A DNA stretch of 64,000 nt from Dehalococcoidia bacterium. Its GTDB lineage: Bacteria; Chloroflexota; Dehalococcoidia; Dehalococcoidales; W498. The notes below the pieces were generated by a model, which did no database searches, was not told the origin of the DNA, and worked only from the letters and a program-made list of their open reading frames with translations. The position numbers and the translations under genes are program-made. Shown piece by piece: positions 52,625-62,070 of the stretch. Position 1 is the stretch's first letter. Every line of letters begins with the position of its first letter. Where the stretch lies: contig DUEE01000003.1 of NCBI GenBank assembly GCA_011170285.1, positions 1 through 64,000 of the forward strand, in the 5' to 3' direction.

Positions 52625-53398
52625 TCATTTTCTCTTATCAATTCTATAAGCATTTATCCAAGCCACAACCATAACTACAACCCCTATTGCAACTACAAAA
52701 TAATAAGAGCAATCTTCTACAATAGCTAGGGAAAGTCCCAGCAGTGCTACCGCGGCGCCAAAGGCAGCGAAAGTAAGCCAATTACTTTTTTTCATTTCAT
52801 TGTCTTGTTGTTTTAAGTGCTCTTCAATATCCTTCAGGTTTGGTTTATTGCTTCCCGTGGCTTCGCCTTCTTTAGACATGTTCTCTTCCTTCTTTCCTAT
52901 ATCTCTTGTCTTTATTTTGACGGCTTCTTCTATTAGGACTTCTGCACAGTAATCTAGTGACTTCTTATACTCCTCTACCTTCTCAATGTTCTCTTTAGCT
53001 TTTCTGGTAAGACAGTCCCCCAGTATTTCTATAGTTTCATCGAGTTTCTGGATAATTTTCTCTACAGCAGAAAGAAGGTTCCCTCCAAAGACCTTAGCAA
53101 TGGCTTTTTCCATATATGCACCTTTCTTGTTAAGGCCTTGGCACTTATTCCATAATCGGAGGAATTCCATCTGTGGGTCTATTTGCATGAGTGGATTACC
53201 AAATATCATTTTACTTGGATCAATAGATTCTAAGCTGCTTTGGCGAATATCTTCTGCCCACTCGATAATCTCATTTAATAGTCTTTCCCTGCGTTCCCTT
53301 ATTTGTAATTGATGGTTTTGCCATATAGCCCAGAAGGCGGCGATGGCAAGCAAAAAGGTAGCTCCAGTACTGGCAGCAAAAAACCAATAACTATTCAT
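52625..53398 (-). CDS. Hypothetical membrane protein with coiled coil
   Basis: 257 residues: one N-terminal transmembrane helix, long charged helical middle region (cytoplasmic), and two C-terminal transmembrane helices. Not a known family. It is convergent with the tRNA region and alone on its strand. Confidence 0.65.
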   Translation of the reverse strand: MNSYWFFAASTGATFLLAIAAFWAIWQNHQLQIRERRERLLNEIIEWAEDIRQSSLESIDPSKMIFGNPLMQIDPQMEFLRLWNKCQGLNKKGAYMEKAIAKVFGGNLLSAVEKIIQKLDETIEILGDCLTRKAKENIEKVEEYKKSLDYCAEVLIEEAVKIKTRDIGKKEENMSKEGEATGSNKPNLKDIEEHLKQQDNEMKKSNWLTFAAFGAAVALLGLSLAIVEDCSYYFVVAIGVVVMVVAWINAYRIDKRK

Positions 53399-53515
53399 AC
53401 CTTCATTATATCATAATATTATCTTTATAGTGTTATGTTAAATTATAACTTATCCCTTTGTTTGATACTCTTCAACAAAACCGAACCGGGGGCAAAGAAA
53501 GGAAAGGGAGCGTTT

Positions 53516-53569
53516 AAGAGGGGCGAAGCCCCTCTTCCTCTCCTTCCCCCTCCCTAGTAAGGGAGGGGG
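53516..53569. repeat. Composite palindromic intergenic repeat
   Basis: AAGAGGGGC...GCCCCTCTT palindrome at 53516-53536 and a palindrome with arms CCCCCTCCCT and AGGGAGGGGG-like at 53546-53569; same family as the others. The GGGGGAGAG edge lies on the plus strand and no gene start follows it. Confidence 0.7.
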
Positions 53570-53726
53570 ATAAAGGGGGAGAGTTGTCAAATAAAACTTA
53601 AAAAGAGGGGCAAAAATAGGGGGCTGATTGACTCTCACTGCTTTAAAAGGTAGTATAAACCATTCAGAAGGATTTTTAGGCGCCTAGATTTTGATTACAG
53701 AGCCTGGTTTTGAGAGGGGATTTTAG

Positions 53727-54884
53727 TTAAAAAGGGTGAGCAATTTTGGTCAATGTGTGGTTGACTAACTCTAAAAGTTTGGTTAATCCCCACCTCTTTT
53801 CGGCTGAAATGAGCACCGTATTTTTGTTCATACCAGCACGCCAGTCTGACAGATAATTTATGGCTGTCGCCTCATCGCAAGTCTTGTCATCTACCAACAA
53901 ATCAATTTTATTTAGCGCCGTAATCCTGGGCTTATCCATAAGGTTGAGGTCACCAAGAATATCCTCTACTGTTTCGCACTGCTCAGCAGCGTTATGTGAA
54001 GTTAAATCAACTACATGAATGAGGGCACTGGCTTCGGTTAGCTCCTCAAGGGTTGCCCTAAACGCAGTTACGATGGTGGGTGGTAACTTTCTGATAAAGC
54101 CAACGGTATCGGTAACCAGCGCTGCACTTTTATCTGGTAAAGTTAGCCGTCTAGTAGTTGGGTCCAAAGTAGCAAAAAGCTTATCTTCCACAAATACATC
54201 GGCGTGACTCAGAGCATTAAGTAAAGTGCTTTTCCCCCCATTAGTATAGCCAACTAAGGCTACAATATGGATGCCACTCTTTTTGCGTTTCTGGCGATAT
54301 AGGGTGCGGTGTTTCCTCACCTCTTCAATCTGCATTTTTAGATGATGTATCTTCTGGCGAATCAGGCGTTTATCAGTCTCAAGTTGTGATTCACCGGGAC
54401 CTCTGGTGCCAATACCTGCACCCAGTCTTTCCAGGTGACTCCATTGCCCAGCAAGACGAGGCAGCAGGTATTGATGCTGAGCCAGTTCCACTTGTAATTG
54501 ACCTTCGTGGGTTCTGGCACGCTTGGCAAAAATATCCAGGATTAATGCAGCACGGTCAATTACCTTTACCTGAAGGGCTTCTTCCAGGTTCCGCTGCTGT
54601 AAAGGCGAAAGCTCATCATCAAAAATTACTACATCATAGTTGATACTATCCTTTAGAGATAGTAGTTCACCCAGCTTGCCTTTGCCTAGATAGTGTGTTT
54701 TGGATGGTTTGGGTAATCGCTGGGTCAGTTTTCCAGCTACACTAACTCCTGCTGTGTTAGCTAGTTGAGCTAGTTCCTCTATGGAGTCTTCTACCGGCCA
54801 TTTATTACTGCTTCCCTTGACGGAGACAGCTACCAATAATGCCCGTTCTGTAGGTGCTTTTGTAATAAGCGTGCTTTTAGTAAT
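53727..54884 (-). CDS. hflX: GTPase HflX, apparent ATT start
   Basis: About 385 residues. Hallmarks of HflX: N-terminal [50 protein letters not shown], and the GTPase G1 [17 protein letters not shown] and G3 [14 protein letters not shown]. It splits stalled ribosomes. Conserved ERALLVAV lies before the only standard start (TTG 54836); the frame opens after a TAA at 54902 and AAGGAAG precedes ATT codons at 54887 and 54884. The latter is chosen for spacing. Confidence 0.85.
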   Translation of the reverse strand: MTKSTLITKAPTERALLVAVSVKGSSNKWPVEDSIEELAQLANTAGVSVAGKLTQRLPKPSKTHYLGKGKLGELLSLKDSINYDVVIFDDELSPLQQRNLEEALQVKVIDRAALILDIFAKRARTHEGQLQVELAQHQYLLPRLAGQWSHLERLGAGIGTRGPGESQLETDKRLIRQKIHHLKMQIEEVRKHRTLYRQKRKKSGIHIVALVGYTNGGKSTLLNALSHADVFVEDKLFATLDPTTRRLTLPDKSAALVTDTVGFIRKLPPTIVTAFRATLEELTEASALIHVVDLTSHNAAEQCETVEDILGDLNLMDKPRITALNKIDLLVDDKTCDEATAINYLSDWRAGMNKNTVLISAEKRWGLTKLLELVNHTLTKIAHPF

Positions 54885-54923
54885 AATATCTTCCTTGTTT
54901 TAATAGTGATATTTTATGTCAAG

Positions 54924-56111
54924 TTACTTAGTTGCTTTATGTTTGTTTCTTATATTATGCCATCCTGCTAGCCGTGACAATCCTCTGGCTAGTTCTGCAT
55001 CCGGGATGGTTAACGACAACCGTACATAGCCTTCACCATTCTTGCCGTAACCTACCCCCGGAATAACTACTACTCCGATTTCTTCTAATAAATCGGTAGC
55101 CAGGTCTACAGAGGTATAGCCTTCAGGAACCTTAGCCCAGATATATAGACCTGCCTTTGGCGGTTTGGCTTCAAGACCAATACTATTTAGTACTTTAATA
55201 ATAAGGTCGCGGCGTCTCTGGTAAATGGCGTTATGCTCCTGGATACAATCTTGGGAAGCGGTTAAAGCCTCAATGGCAGCATATTGAATAGCCTGTGGAA
55301 TCCCTGAATCCAAGTTTGACTTAACCCTCTTCAGGGCATCTATCATTTCAGCATTGCCTACCACCATCCCAATTCGCCACCCGGTCATATTATAGCTCTT
55401 GGACAGAGAATGAAACTCCACCCCTACCTCCCTGGCTCCATCAGCTTGCATAAAGCTAACCGGCTGATAACCATCAAAGGCAACCTCTGAGTAGGGTCCG
55501 TCATGGCAGACAGCCAGGTTGTGCTGATGAGCAAATTCAACTATTCTGTTGAAATAATTAAGGTCGGTTGTGGCACTGGTTGGATTGTTGGGGTAGCTTA
55601 TCCATATAAGCTTAGCCCTTTTTATAATGTGAGCCGGTATAGCATCCAAATCAGGTAGAAAATCATTCTCCTCAATAATTGGCATGTAGTAAGCTTTCCC
55701 GCCAGCTAGTATGGTGCTTATTGAGTAAACGGGGTAGGCTGGGTCAGGCACCAGGGCTATATCCCCGTGGTCAATGAAACACAGGGCAATGTGGGCAATG
55801 CCCTCCTTGGAACCAATAAGAGGTAATACTTCTCTGTCGGCATCGAGAGGAACACCAAAGCGCCTGTCATACCACCCAACAATAGCCTGACGTAATTGAG
55901 ATAGACCGACTGTCTCTGGGTAGCGATGATTAGCCGGGTCTTGTGCGGCTTGGCATAGCCTATCAATTATGTGGGGTGGTGTGGGAATATCAGGGTCACC
56001 TATAGCAAAGCTAACTATATCCTCTCCCTTCGCCCGTTTCTCAGCAATCTTCTTATTAATTTCCACAAAAAGGTAAGGTTGTAGATTTTCAATCCGTTTA
56101 GATAATTTCAT
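54924..56111 (-). CDS. dapL: LL-diaminopimelate aminotransferase
   Basis: 395 residues of fold-type I PLP aminotransferase. FAIGDPDIPTPPHIIDRL, the YPNNPTSATTD active-site loop and SLSKSYNMTGWRIG with the PLP lysine match DapL, which makes LL-diaminopimelate in one step. Located 5 bases after dapF, whose product epimerises LL- to meso-diaminopimelate. Alternative: other class I aminotransferase, less likely here. Confidence 0.88.
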   Translation of the reverse strand: MKLSKRIENLQPYLFVEINKKIAEKRAKGEDIVSFAIGDPDIPTPPHIIDRLCQAAQDPANHRYPETVGLSQLRQAIVGWYDRRFGVPLDADREVLPLIGSKEGIAHIALCFIDHGDIALVPDPAYPVYSISTILAGGKAYYMPIIEENDFLPDLDAIPAHIIKRAKLIWISYPNNPTSATTDLNYFNRIVEFAHQHNLAVCHDGPYSEVAFDGYQPVSFMQADGAREVGVEFHSLSKSYNMTGWRIGMVVGNAEMIDALKRVKSNLDSGIPQAIQYAAIEALTASQDCIQEHNAIYQRRRDLIIKVLNSIGLEAKPPKAGLYIWAKVPEGYTSVDLATDLLEEIGVVVIPGVGYGKNGEGYVRLSLTIPDAELARGLSRLAGWHNIRNKHKATK

Positions 56112-56116
56112 CTTGG

Positions 56117-57031
56117 CTATACCTCATTTAACCATTCCCCGGTATATACTACTTCAGCCGGACCGCTAAGGAATATCTCTCCTACCCTATCCCATTCCAC
56201 TTCCAGTATACCTCCCGGTAGTATTATGTCAACTTCTTTATCAATGTAATCATGAAGCTGGGCGGCAACAGCTACTGCACAGGCGCCACTGCCACAAGCC
56301 AGCGTCTCCCCTACCCCTCTCTCCCATACCTGAGCTTCAATATGCTTTCGGTCTAATACTCTGGCTACCTCAAAGTTTACCCGGTTGGGAAATATTGCCA
56401 GTTGCTCTACTTCTGATCCTAGCTCGGATAACGGGAAATCAGATACCTGGTGCGAACAAAAATAAACGGCGTGTGGATTGCCCATAGAAACAAGGCTCAA
56501 GGATAAATCCATATCCCTTATAATAACAGGATAATCTAATATTGGTTTTATGGGCAAGAAGAAATTTTCTATCACCACTGGGATGTCGTCAGCCCCAAAT
56601 TTTGGTTCTCCCATGCTAACCTGAATTCTATCGACTTTACCTGCTACTTTGTAAAACTTGACTATCCTTATACCTGATATTGTTTCTACTAATATTTCCT
56701 GAGCCACAGTATCAGCTAACTCCATATCTGGCGATTCTTTATCAACCTCACCCACTTCAAACTTTGTTGACAAAAGACCTTTATCTGCGACATATCTAGC
56801 CACGCATCTTAATCCATTACCGCAGGCTTCTGCCTCGGAGCCATCAGGGTTAAACATACGCATACCAAAATCAGCTACATTTGAAGGCAACACCAGTAGC
56901 AAGCCATCGCCGCCAACACCAAAATGGCGGTCACACATAGCTATCGCCGTCTGTGACCAATTCCGGCTCAGGTTACTGGCTTCAATCAGTATAAAATCAT
57001 TTCCGGCACCCTGCATCTTGGTGAAATTCAT
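56117..57031 (-). CDS. dapF: Diaminopimelate epimerase
   Basis: 304 residues with both catalytic cysteines in their motifs: NPDGSEAEACGNGLRCVA and ETLACGSGACAVA, and MQGAGNDFILI at the start. Converts LL- to meso-diaminopimelate for lysine and, if present, peptidoglycan. In one operon with dapL and hflX. Confidence 0.95.
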   Translation of the reverse strand: MNFTKMQGAGNDFILIEASNLSRNWSQTAIAMCDRHFGVGGDGLLLVLPSNVADFGMRMFNPDGSEAEACGNGLRCVARYVADKGLLSTKFEVGEVDKESPDMELADTVAQEILVETISGIRIVKFYKVAGKVDRIQVSMGEPKFGADDIPVVIENFFLPIKPILDYPVIIRDMDLSLSLVSMGNPHAVYFCSHQVSDFPLSELGSEVEQLAIFPNRVNFEVARVLDRKHIEAQVWERGVGETLACGSGACAVAVAAQLHDYIDKEVDIILPGGILEVEWDRVGEIFLSGPAEVVYTGEWLNEV

Positions 57032-57084
57032 AATAATACTATCACCTTCATCCCCTTCCCCTAATTGACGTCCTCAATTTACCA

Positions 57085-57999
57085 TTATCTTATGAATTTA
57101 GCCACTAGGGTTGTTATTTCTGACTCCACTTCGTCCAATATATCAAACCACTTAATCCTGTCATCGTCTAATCGAAACCAATTATACTGGTGGCGGACAA
57201 AGCGATGAGTCTCAAACTTGATTTGCTGAATGGCTGCAGCTAGGGTTAATTCAGCTCTGAGAAACATACCCATTTGCTTGTAGCCGATACCAGACATAGC
57301 TGGCAGAGCAAAGTCATAGCCCATATTCACCAGACCTTCTACCTCAGCTACTAAGCCTTGCTTTATCATTTCATCAACCCTTAAATCAATTCTACGATAA
57401 AGCTCCTCCCTGTGTGTAGTTAAGCCTATTATAAGTATATTAAAGGGTGGTGCTTTCTTATGCTGAAGCTGAGAAAGTGAAGTTTCGGCGCCTCTATACA
57501 CCTCAAGAGCCCTTATGGTGCGGCGCACATTACGCCGGTCAATCCTCTGCGCCGCTACTGGGTCAACCTCCAGAAGCTCCTGATAAAGCTCATCCTTGCC
57601 GACCCTGGCTGCTTTTTCCTCTAAACTATGTCTGAATTCCAGGTCAGGTGGAACTTGCGGTATCCCCCAACCCTCCAAAACTGACCATATATGTAATCCG
57701 CTGCCACCTACCAACAGGGCTAATTTGTTTCGGCGTTGAATATCGTCAATAGCCCTGTAGGCTAGTTCTTGATATTGAGCGAGACTAAAATCCACATTGG
57801 GATTAACTATATTAATTAGATGATGGGGGACAAGAGATAGCTCTTCCGGGCTAGGTTTAGCCGTGCCAATACTCATATGGCGATATACCTGTCGGCTATC
57901 AGCACTCACTATCTCCCCGTTAAAAGCCTGAGCTAGTCGAAGAGCTAGTCGGCTCTTACCTACACCAGTAGGACCAACTATAGCCACTAGATGATTCAC
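57085..57999 (-). CDS. miaA: tRNA dimethylallyltransferase
   Basis: 304 residues: P-loop VGPTGVGKSRLALRLA, SADSRQVYRHMSIGTAKP, VGGSGLHIWSV and NVRRTIRALEVY. MiaA adds a dimethylallyl group (from DMAPP) to A37 of tRNAs reading UNN codons. GTG start, no good ribosome binding site beyond the repeat edge upstream. Confidence 0.93.
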   Translation of the reverse strand: MNHLVAIVGPTGVGKSRLALRLAQAFNGEIVSADSRQVYRHMSIGTAKPSPEELSLVPHHLINIVNPNVDFSLAQYQELAYRAIDDIQRRNKLALLVGGSGLHIWSVLEGWGIPQVPPDLEFRHSLEEKAARVGKDELYQELLEVDPVAAQRIDRRNVRRTIRALEVYRGAETSLSQLQHKKAPPFNILIIGLTTHREELYRRIDLRVDEMIKQGLVAEVEGLVNMGYDFALPAMSGIGYKQMGMFLRAELTLAAAIQQIKFETHRFVRHQYNWFRLDDDRIKWFDILDEVESEITTLVAKFIR

Positions 58000-58023
58000 T
58001 TTTAATAACGCTATCCCCTTTAT

Positions 58024-58147
58024 CCCCCTCCCTTACAAGGGAGGGGGAATTTGTTATGCAAGGGAGGCTTCGCCTCTCTCGGGAATCTCCTTCAAACCTT
58101 TCCTTGTTAATAAGGAAAGCATAGTTTTTGAAGGGGCTTCGCCTCTT
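58024..58147. repeat. Composite palindromic intergenic repeat upstream of miaA
   Basis: Palindrome with arms CCCCCTCCCTT and AAGGGAGGGGG at 58024-58047, GAGGCTTCGCCTC at about 58065-58077, CTTTCCTT/AAGGAAAG at 58098-58119 and a last AGGGGCTTCGCCTCTT unit to 58147. The CTATCCCC edge faces the miaA start. Confidence 0.7.
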
Positions 58148-58151
58148 CAAT

Positions 58152-58922
58152 CTACCCCCGTAGGGAACCTTTAATTTCTGATGTCAGCCTGACAATACTT
58201 AAAAATTCGTTTGTTTTCAGGCTGGCTCCACCAACAAGGGCGCCATCTATCTCGTATTGCTGGACAAAATCACTGGCATTGGCAGCAGTGACACTACCGC
58301 CATAGAGAATACGCACATTCTGAGCAATCCCTTTGTCATACAACTGGGAGATAGTTTGGCGGATAAAACCAATGGTATTATTCGCCTGCTTACCAGTAGC
58401 CGCCCTGCCGGTGCCAATAGCCCAAATTGGCTCATAGGCGATAATCATTTTGCTAAGGTCATCTATCCCGACTAGAGCCGACCTTAACTGCTTGGTTACT
58501 ACCTCTGCGGTCAGTCCAGCCTCATTTTGTTCTAATCTTTCCCCTATACATAATATGGGCTTCAGGCCAACCTTAAGCGCCGATTGCCCCTTCTTATTAA
58601 TGATTTCATCGGTTTCGTTGAAGTACTGCCGGCGCTCAGAGTGTCCAATAATAACAAATTCACACAACTCAGTGAGCATTAGCGGCGAAATCTCCCCAGT
58701 GTATGCTCCCTTCTCCTCAAAGTATATATTCTGTGCCCCCAATTTTATTGAGCTTCCCTTAATCAGCTCCTTCACTGTAGCCAGAGAAATAAAAGGGGGG
58801 CAAATTACCTTGTCAACATTATCTATCTCGTCAAGCCGTGAGCGCATTTCGTTGACTAATTCTATAGCTTCACCTACTGTGGTATTCATCTTCCAATTAC
58901 CAGCAATCATTGGCATACGCAT
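58152..58922 (-). CDS. tpiA: Triosephosphate isomerase
   Basis: 256 residues. MPMIAGNWKMNTTVGEA, IGHSERRQYF, IAYEPIWAIGTGRAA (catalytic Glu) and ILYGGSVTAANA. Interconverts dihydroxyacetone phosphate and glyceraldehyde 3-phosphate. ATG 58922 is chosen since TGAGG lies before it. Confidence 0.95.
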   Translation of the reverse strand: MRMPMIAGNWKMNTTVGEAIELVNEMRSRLDEIDNVDKVICPPFISLATVKELIKGSSIKLGAQNIYFEEKGAYTGEISPLMLTELCEFVIIGHSERRQYFNETDEIINKKGQSALKVGLKPILCIGERLEQNEAGLTAEVVTKQLRSALVGIDDLSKMIIAYEPIWAIGTGRAATGKQANNTIGFIRQTISQLYDKGIAQNVRILYGGSVTAANASDFVQQYEIDGALVGGASLKTNEFLSIVRLTSEIKGSLRG

Positions 58923-58940
58923 TTTAGCCTCACATAACAC

Positions 58941-59384
58941 TTATCCTTTTGATTTAAATAACTTTGGGAAAAACATGCCCACCTTACGCTTATATTCACA
59001 ATATTCACTGCCAAATCGCCGTTCTAACTCTCTTTCCTCCCACATTGATGCGTGCAGATAGGCTGCTATTAAAGCAAGAATCGCCACCATTAGACCAGCA
59101 GTGGACTTGAAACCGATAGCTGCACTAAATGCCAGAAGGACGCAGGACAAACAAATGGGATGCCTTATGTAAGAATAAATGCCGTCTGTAACCAGTGCAG
59201 ATCTATCACGGCCACTGATGACCCTTAAAGGACAGGCCTTCATCCCCAGAGCAAGGACCGGCATGCCTAGGATAGCTAGAAGAGCGCATACTAAATAACT
59301 TAACCACTCCGCCAACGGCAACAAAAGCACTGCCGACCTATTAGCAAAAAAGGATACGAGAATTACGAGTATGACCCAAGGCAC
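58941..59384 (-). CDS. Isoprenylcysteine carboxyl methyltransferase-like membrane protein
   Basis: 147 residues, several transmembrane helices; GIYSYIRHPICLSCVLLA and EERELERRFGSEYCEYKRKV match the ICMT/PEMT family of SAM-dependent membrane methyltransferases. Bacterial members act on lipids or other substrates. GTG start after AGGAGG; the AGGAGG overlaps the pgk-apgM stop codon. Confidence 0.8.
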   Translation of the reverse strand: MPWVILVILVSFFANRSAVLLLPLAEWLSYLVCALLAILGMPVLALGMKACPLRVISGRDRSALVTDGIYSYIRHPICLSCVLLAFSAAIGFKSTAGLMVAILALIAAYLHASMWEERELERRFGSEYCEYKRKVGMFFPKLFKSKG

Positions 59385-59398
59385 TTTTAAGTAGCCTC

Positions 59399-61825
59399 CT
59401 AAGCACCAAATTTATCGAGCTTCAGGGCATTGGCCATTGCCAAGGTCATAATCTGCTGGCCCGGAAACCTTCCTAGTCCTCCACAAACGCAAGCTGACTC
59501 GGAAAATTCAGTTTCTCTATCAGGACGGCACCACTTGGAATACAAAAGAATAGGCACCGGATGCCAGCTATGCCCTTTGAGCAACGCTGGTGTTGAATGG
59601 TCACCGGTAACCACAATGACATCGGACTCAAGACTGGTCAGACTGGGTAGAGCACTATCAACCTCTTCAATAACCCTGACCTTCCCCTCAAAGTCACCAT
59701 CCTCACCAGCCGAATCAGTTCCTTTTATATGTAAAAAGAAAAAGTCATAGTTGGCGTAGTTCTGTTTTAGGGTGATGAATTCATCTTCAATAGTACTTCC
59801 CGTTTTGAGAACTTCCATACCAACTAACTTAGCCAATCCCCGATACATAGGGTAGCTAGCAATAGCTGCTGGCTTCAATTTATAAATCTCACCCATAGTC
59901 GGAAATTGAGGTCGCTGGGAGAAGCCACGGAGGAGGAGCATATTGGCTGGATAATGCTCAGCCAGTGTTTCCTTGGCTTGAGCTATAAATTGGTTGATAA
60001 TACCAGCCATCTTAGCTGCTTCTGGTCGTAGGGCAGTAACAATCTTCGGAGCTAATCCTATCTGCTGGGGGTCAGAGTCGCTGATATCAGAGACAAGTCC
60101 CTCTCCCCGGAATACCGCAATAAAGCGGTGCTCCTTAACCGGATAAACAAAAAGTTTGACCCCCTCTATGAGCACTCCGTTAAGCAACTGGCACAGCTCA
60201 GCGCACTTCTCAGTAGAGATACGACCTGCCCTGCGGTCGGTAATCAAGCTAGTTTCATCCACAGTACAAAAGTTACCCCGGGCGGCTATGTCCCCATGTT
60301 GAAGGTCAAAGTCTACCCCTATTGCCTCCAGCACACCCCGACCAATATTAAAGGTAACAGGGTCATAACCAAACAGAGCCAGGTGACCGGGTGCGCTACC
60401 TGGGGTTATCCCCGGGCTTACCGGGTCAATAAGACCGCATATCCCTCTAGTTGCCAACTTATCAAGATTTGGCGTGTTAGCTGTCTCAAGTTCTGTCTTA
60501 CCTGTTTGGGGATTGGGTAATCCGCCTAACCCATCAATAACTAGTAACACAATTCTGGTAAGTGAAGACCTAGAAATGGGCTTTATTAACTCTATTATGT
60601 CACTTGTTAACCTCTTCTCCTTCCAATCCTTGTCTAACTTTTTATCAAGTAATACCTCTACACCGGGCAGTTTTTTATCACTTAGGTATCTAAGTGTAGC
60701 CCCTCCCCCGGTAGAGACAAAGGTAATCTTGTTAGCTAGTTTCATCTCAATTACTATTTCAGCAGTAGAACCTCCGCCAATAATAGTAGCAGCATCAAGA
60801 CCAGCCAAAATTCTAGCTATGGCTTTTGTTCCCTCAGCAAATTGAGGTATCTCATATATGCCCATAGGTCCATTCCAGAAAATTGTTTTGCACTTCTGCA
60901 GTTCTTCAGAGAAGTTCTTAATAGTTTGGGGACCTATATCTACAATCTTCGAACGGGGTGATACATTTTCTACAGATACGACCTTGACTTTGGCTTCAGC
61001 GTCAAGCCCATCAGCAACAATCACATCAACTGGTAACAGTATGCGCACCCCATTTTTTGACGCTTTGTCTATTAACCCAACAACAGTGTCCAGACTATCT
61101 GCCTCAATCAACGATAGACCTACCTCATAGGACTTAGCTTTTAGGAAAGTGGCTGCCATACCGCCGCCAATTAAGAGAGAATCTACTCTATTCAGAATAT
61201 TTTCCAGCATTTCAACCTTGTCGCTCACCTTAGCCCCACCAAGAAGCCCACAAAAAGGGCGAGCCGGATTCTCTAGGATACTACCCAGGGTTTCGAGTTC
61301 CCTCTCAAGCAACAATCCGGCTACCGAAGGGAGGTAGTCAGCAACCCTTACTATTGAGGCATGACTTCGATGAGAGGTGCCAAAGGCATCATTGACATAT
61401 ATGTCAGCTAACTTCGCCAAGGCTTGAGCAAAGACGGGATTATCCCTCTCTTCAGCAGAGTGAAAACGAAGGTTTTCCAGAAATATAACATCACCGCTCC
61501 TCAAGTTCGCTACTGACTTCTTTGTTTCAGAACCAATACAATTCTTGGTAACTCCAACCTGCTTACCCAATATTTGTGATAAACGCTGAGCAACAACAGT
61601 TAATCGCAGCTTATCAACTACCTTTCCCCCAGGTCGGCCCAGGTGAGAGCAAAGTATAACCTTCACTTGTCGGGCGATAAGATATTTAATAGTAGGTAGG
61701 GTTGCTCGGATACGACTATCATCAGTGATTTTCCCTGTCTTCTCATCTAAAGGAACATTGAAGTCAACCCTGACTAAAACTCTTCTACCACTAACATCAA
61801 TGTCTCTGATTGTCAGCTTGTCCAT
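59399..61825 (-). CDS. Fused phosphoglycerate kinase and phosphoglycerate mutase (ApgM type)
   Basis: 808 residues. Residues 1-395 are PGK ([64 protein letters not shown]). A linker to about 422 leads to archaeal-type cofactor-independent mutase ([23 protein letters not shown], metal-site serine 477 in [31 protein letters not shown]). Successive enzymes: 1,3-bisphosphoglycerate to 3- to 2-phosphoglycerate. AAGGAGGG precedes the ATG. tpiA and dxs flank. Confidence 0.92.
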   Translation of the reverse strand: MDKLTIRDIDVSGRRVLVRVDFNVPLDEKTGKITDDSRIRATLPTIKYLIARQVKVILCSHLGRPGGKVVDKLRLTVVAQRLSQILGKQVGVTKNCIGSETKKSVANLRSGDVIFLENLRFHSAEERDNPVFAQALAKLADIYVNDAFGTSHRSHASIVRVADYLPSVAGLLLERELETLGSILENPARPFCGLLGGAKVSDKVEMLENILNRVDSLLIGGGMAATFLKAKSYEVGLSLIEADSLDTVVGLIDKASKNGVRILLPVDVIVADGLDAEAKVKVVSVENVSPRSKIVDIGPQTIKNFSEELQKCKTIFWNGPMGIYEIPQFAEGTKAIARILAGLDAATIIGGGSTAEIVIEMKLANKITFVSTGGGATLRYLSDKKLPGVEVLLDKKLDKDWKEKRLTSDIIELIKPISRSSLTRIVLLVIDGLGGLPNPQTGKTELETANTPNLDKLATRGICGLIDPVSPGITPGSAPGHLALFGYDPVTFNIGRGVLEAIGVDFDLQHGDIAARGNFCTVDETSLITDRRAGRISTEKCAELCQLLNGVLIEGVKLFVYPVKEHRFIAVFRGEGLVSDISDSDPQQIGLAPKIVTALRPEAAKMAGIINQFIAQAKETLAEHYPANMLLLRGFSQRPQFPTMGEIYKLKPAAIASYPMYRGLAKLVGMEVLKTGSTIEDEFITLKQNYANYDFFFLHIKGTDSAGEDGDFEGKVRVIEEVDSALPSLTSLESDVIVVTGDHSTPALLKGHSWHPVPILLYSKWCRPDRETEFSESACVCGGLGRFPGQQIMTLAMANALKLDKFGA

Positions 61826-61921
61826 ATCCCTCCTTTAGAGATCAAGATTGTTTATCCGCCTTTGTCCGCCTATGGCTAGACTTTGGTGAGATTTGTTAAC
61901 CTCATATCTATAAGCTTAAAT

Positions 61922-61951
61922 ACAAAAACCAGGTGTGATCTACAACACCTG
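61922..61951 (-). terminator. Candidate intrinsic terminator between dxs and pgk-apgM
   Basis: On the minus strand CAGGTGT and ACACCTG form a 7-bp stem with an 8-base loop, followed by GTTTTTGT. It sits 120 bases after the dxs stop. Confidence 0.6.
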
Positions 61952-62070
61952 ATAGCCCGCCCTCGAATCTTCTCGATATATAGACCGCTGACTCTTAGCG
62001 AACACATTTACTCTCATAGAGACTGTTTATCAACCCTGAGATGACTTGTTTCGGCATCAGCTTCACCCTT

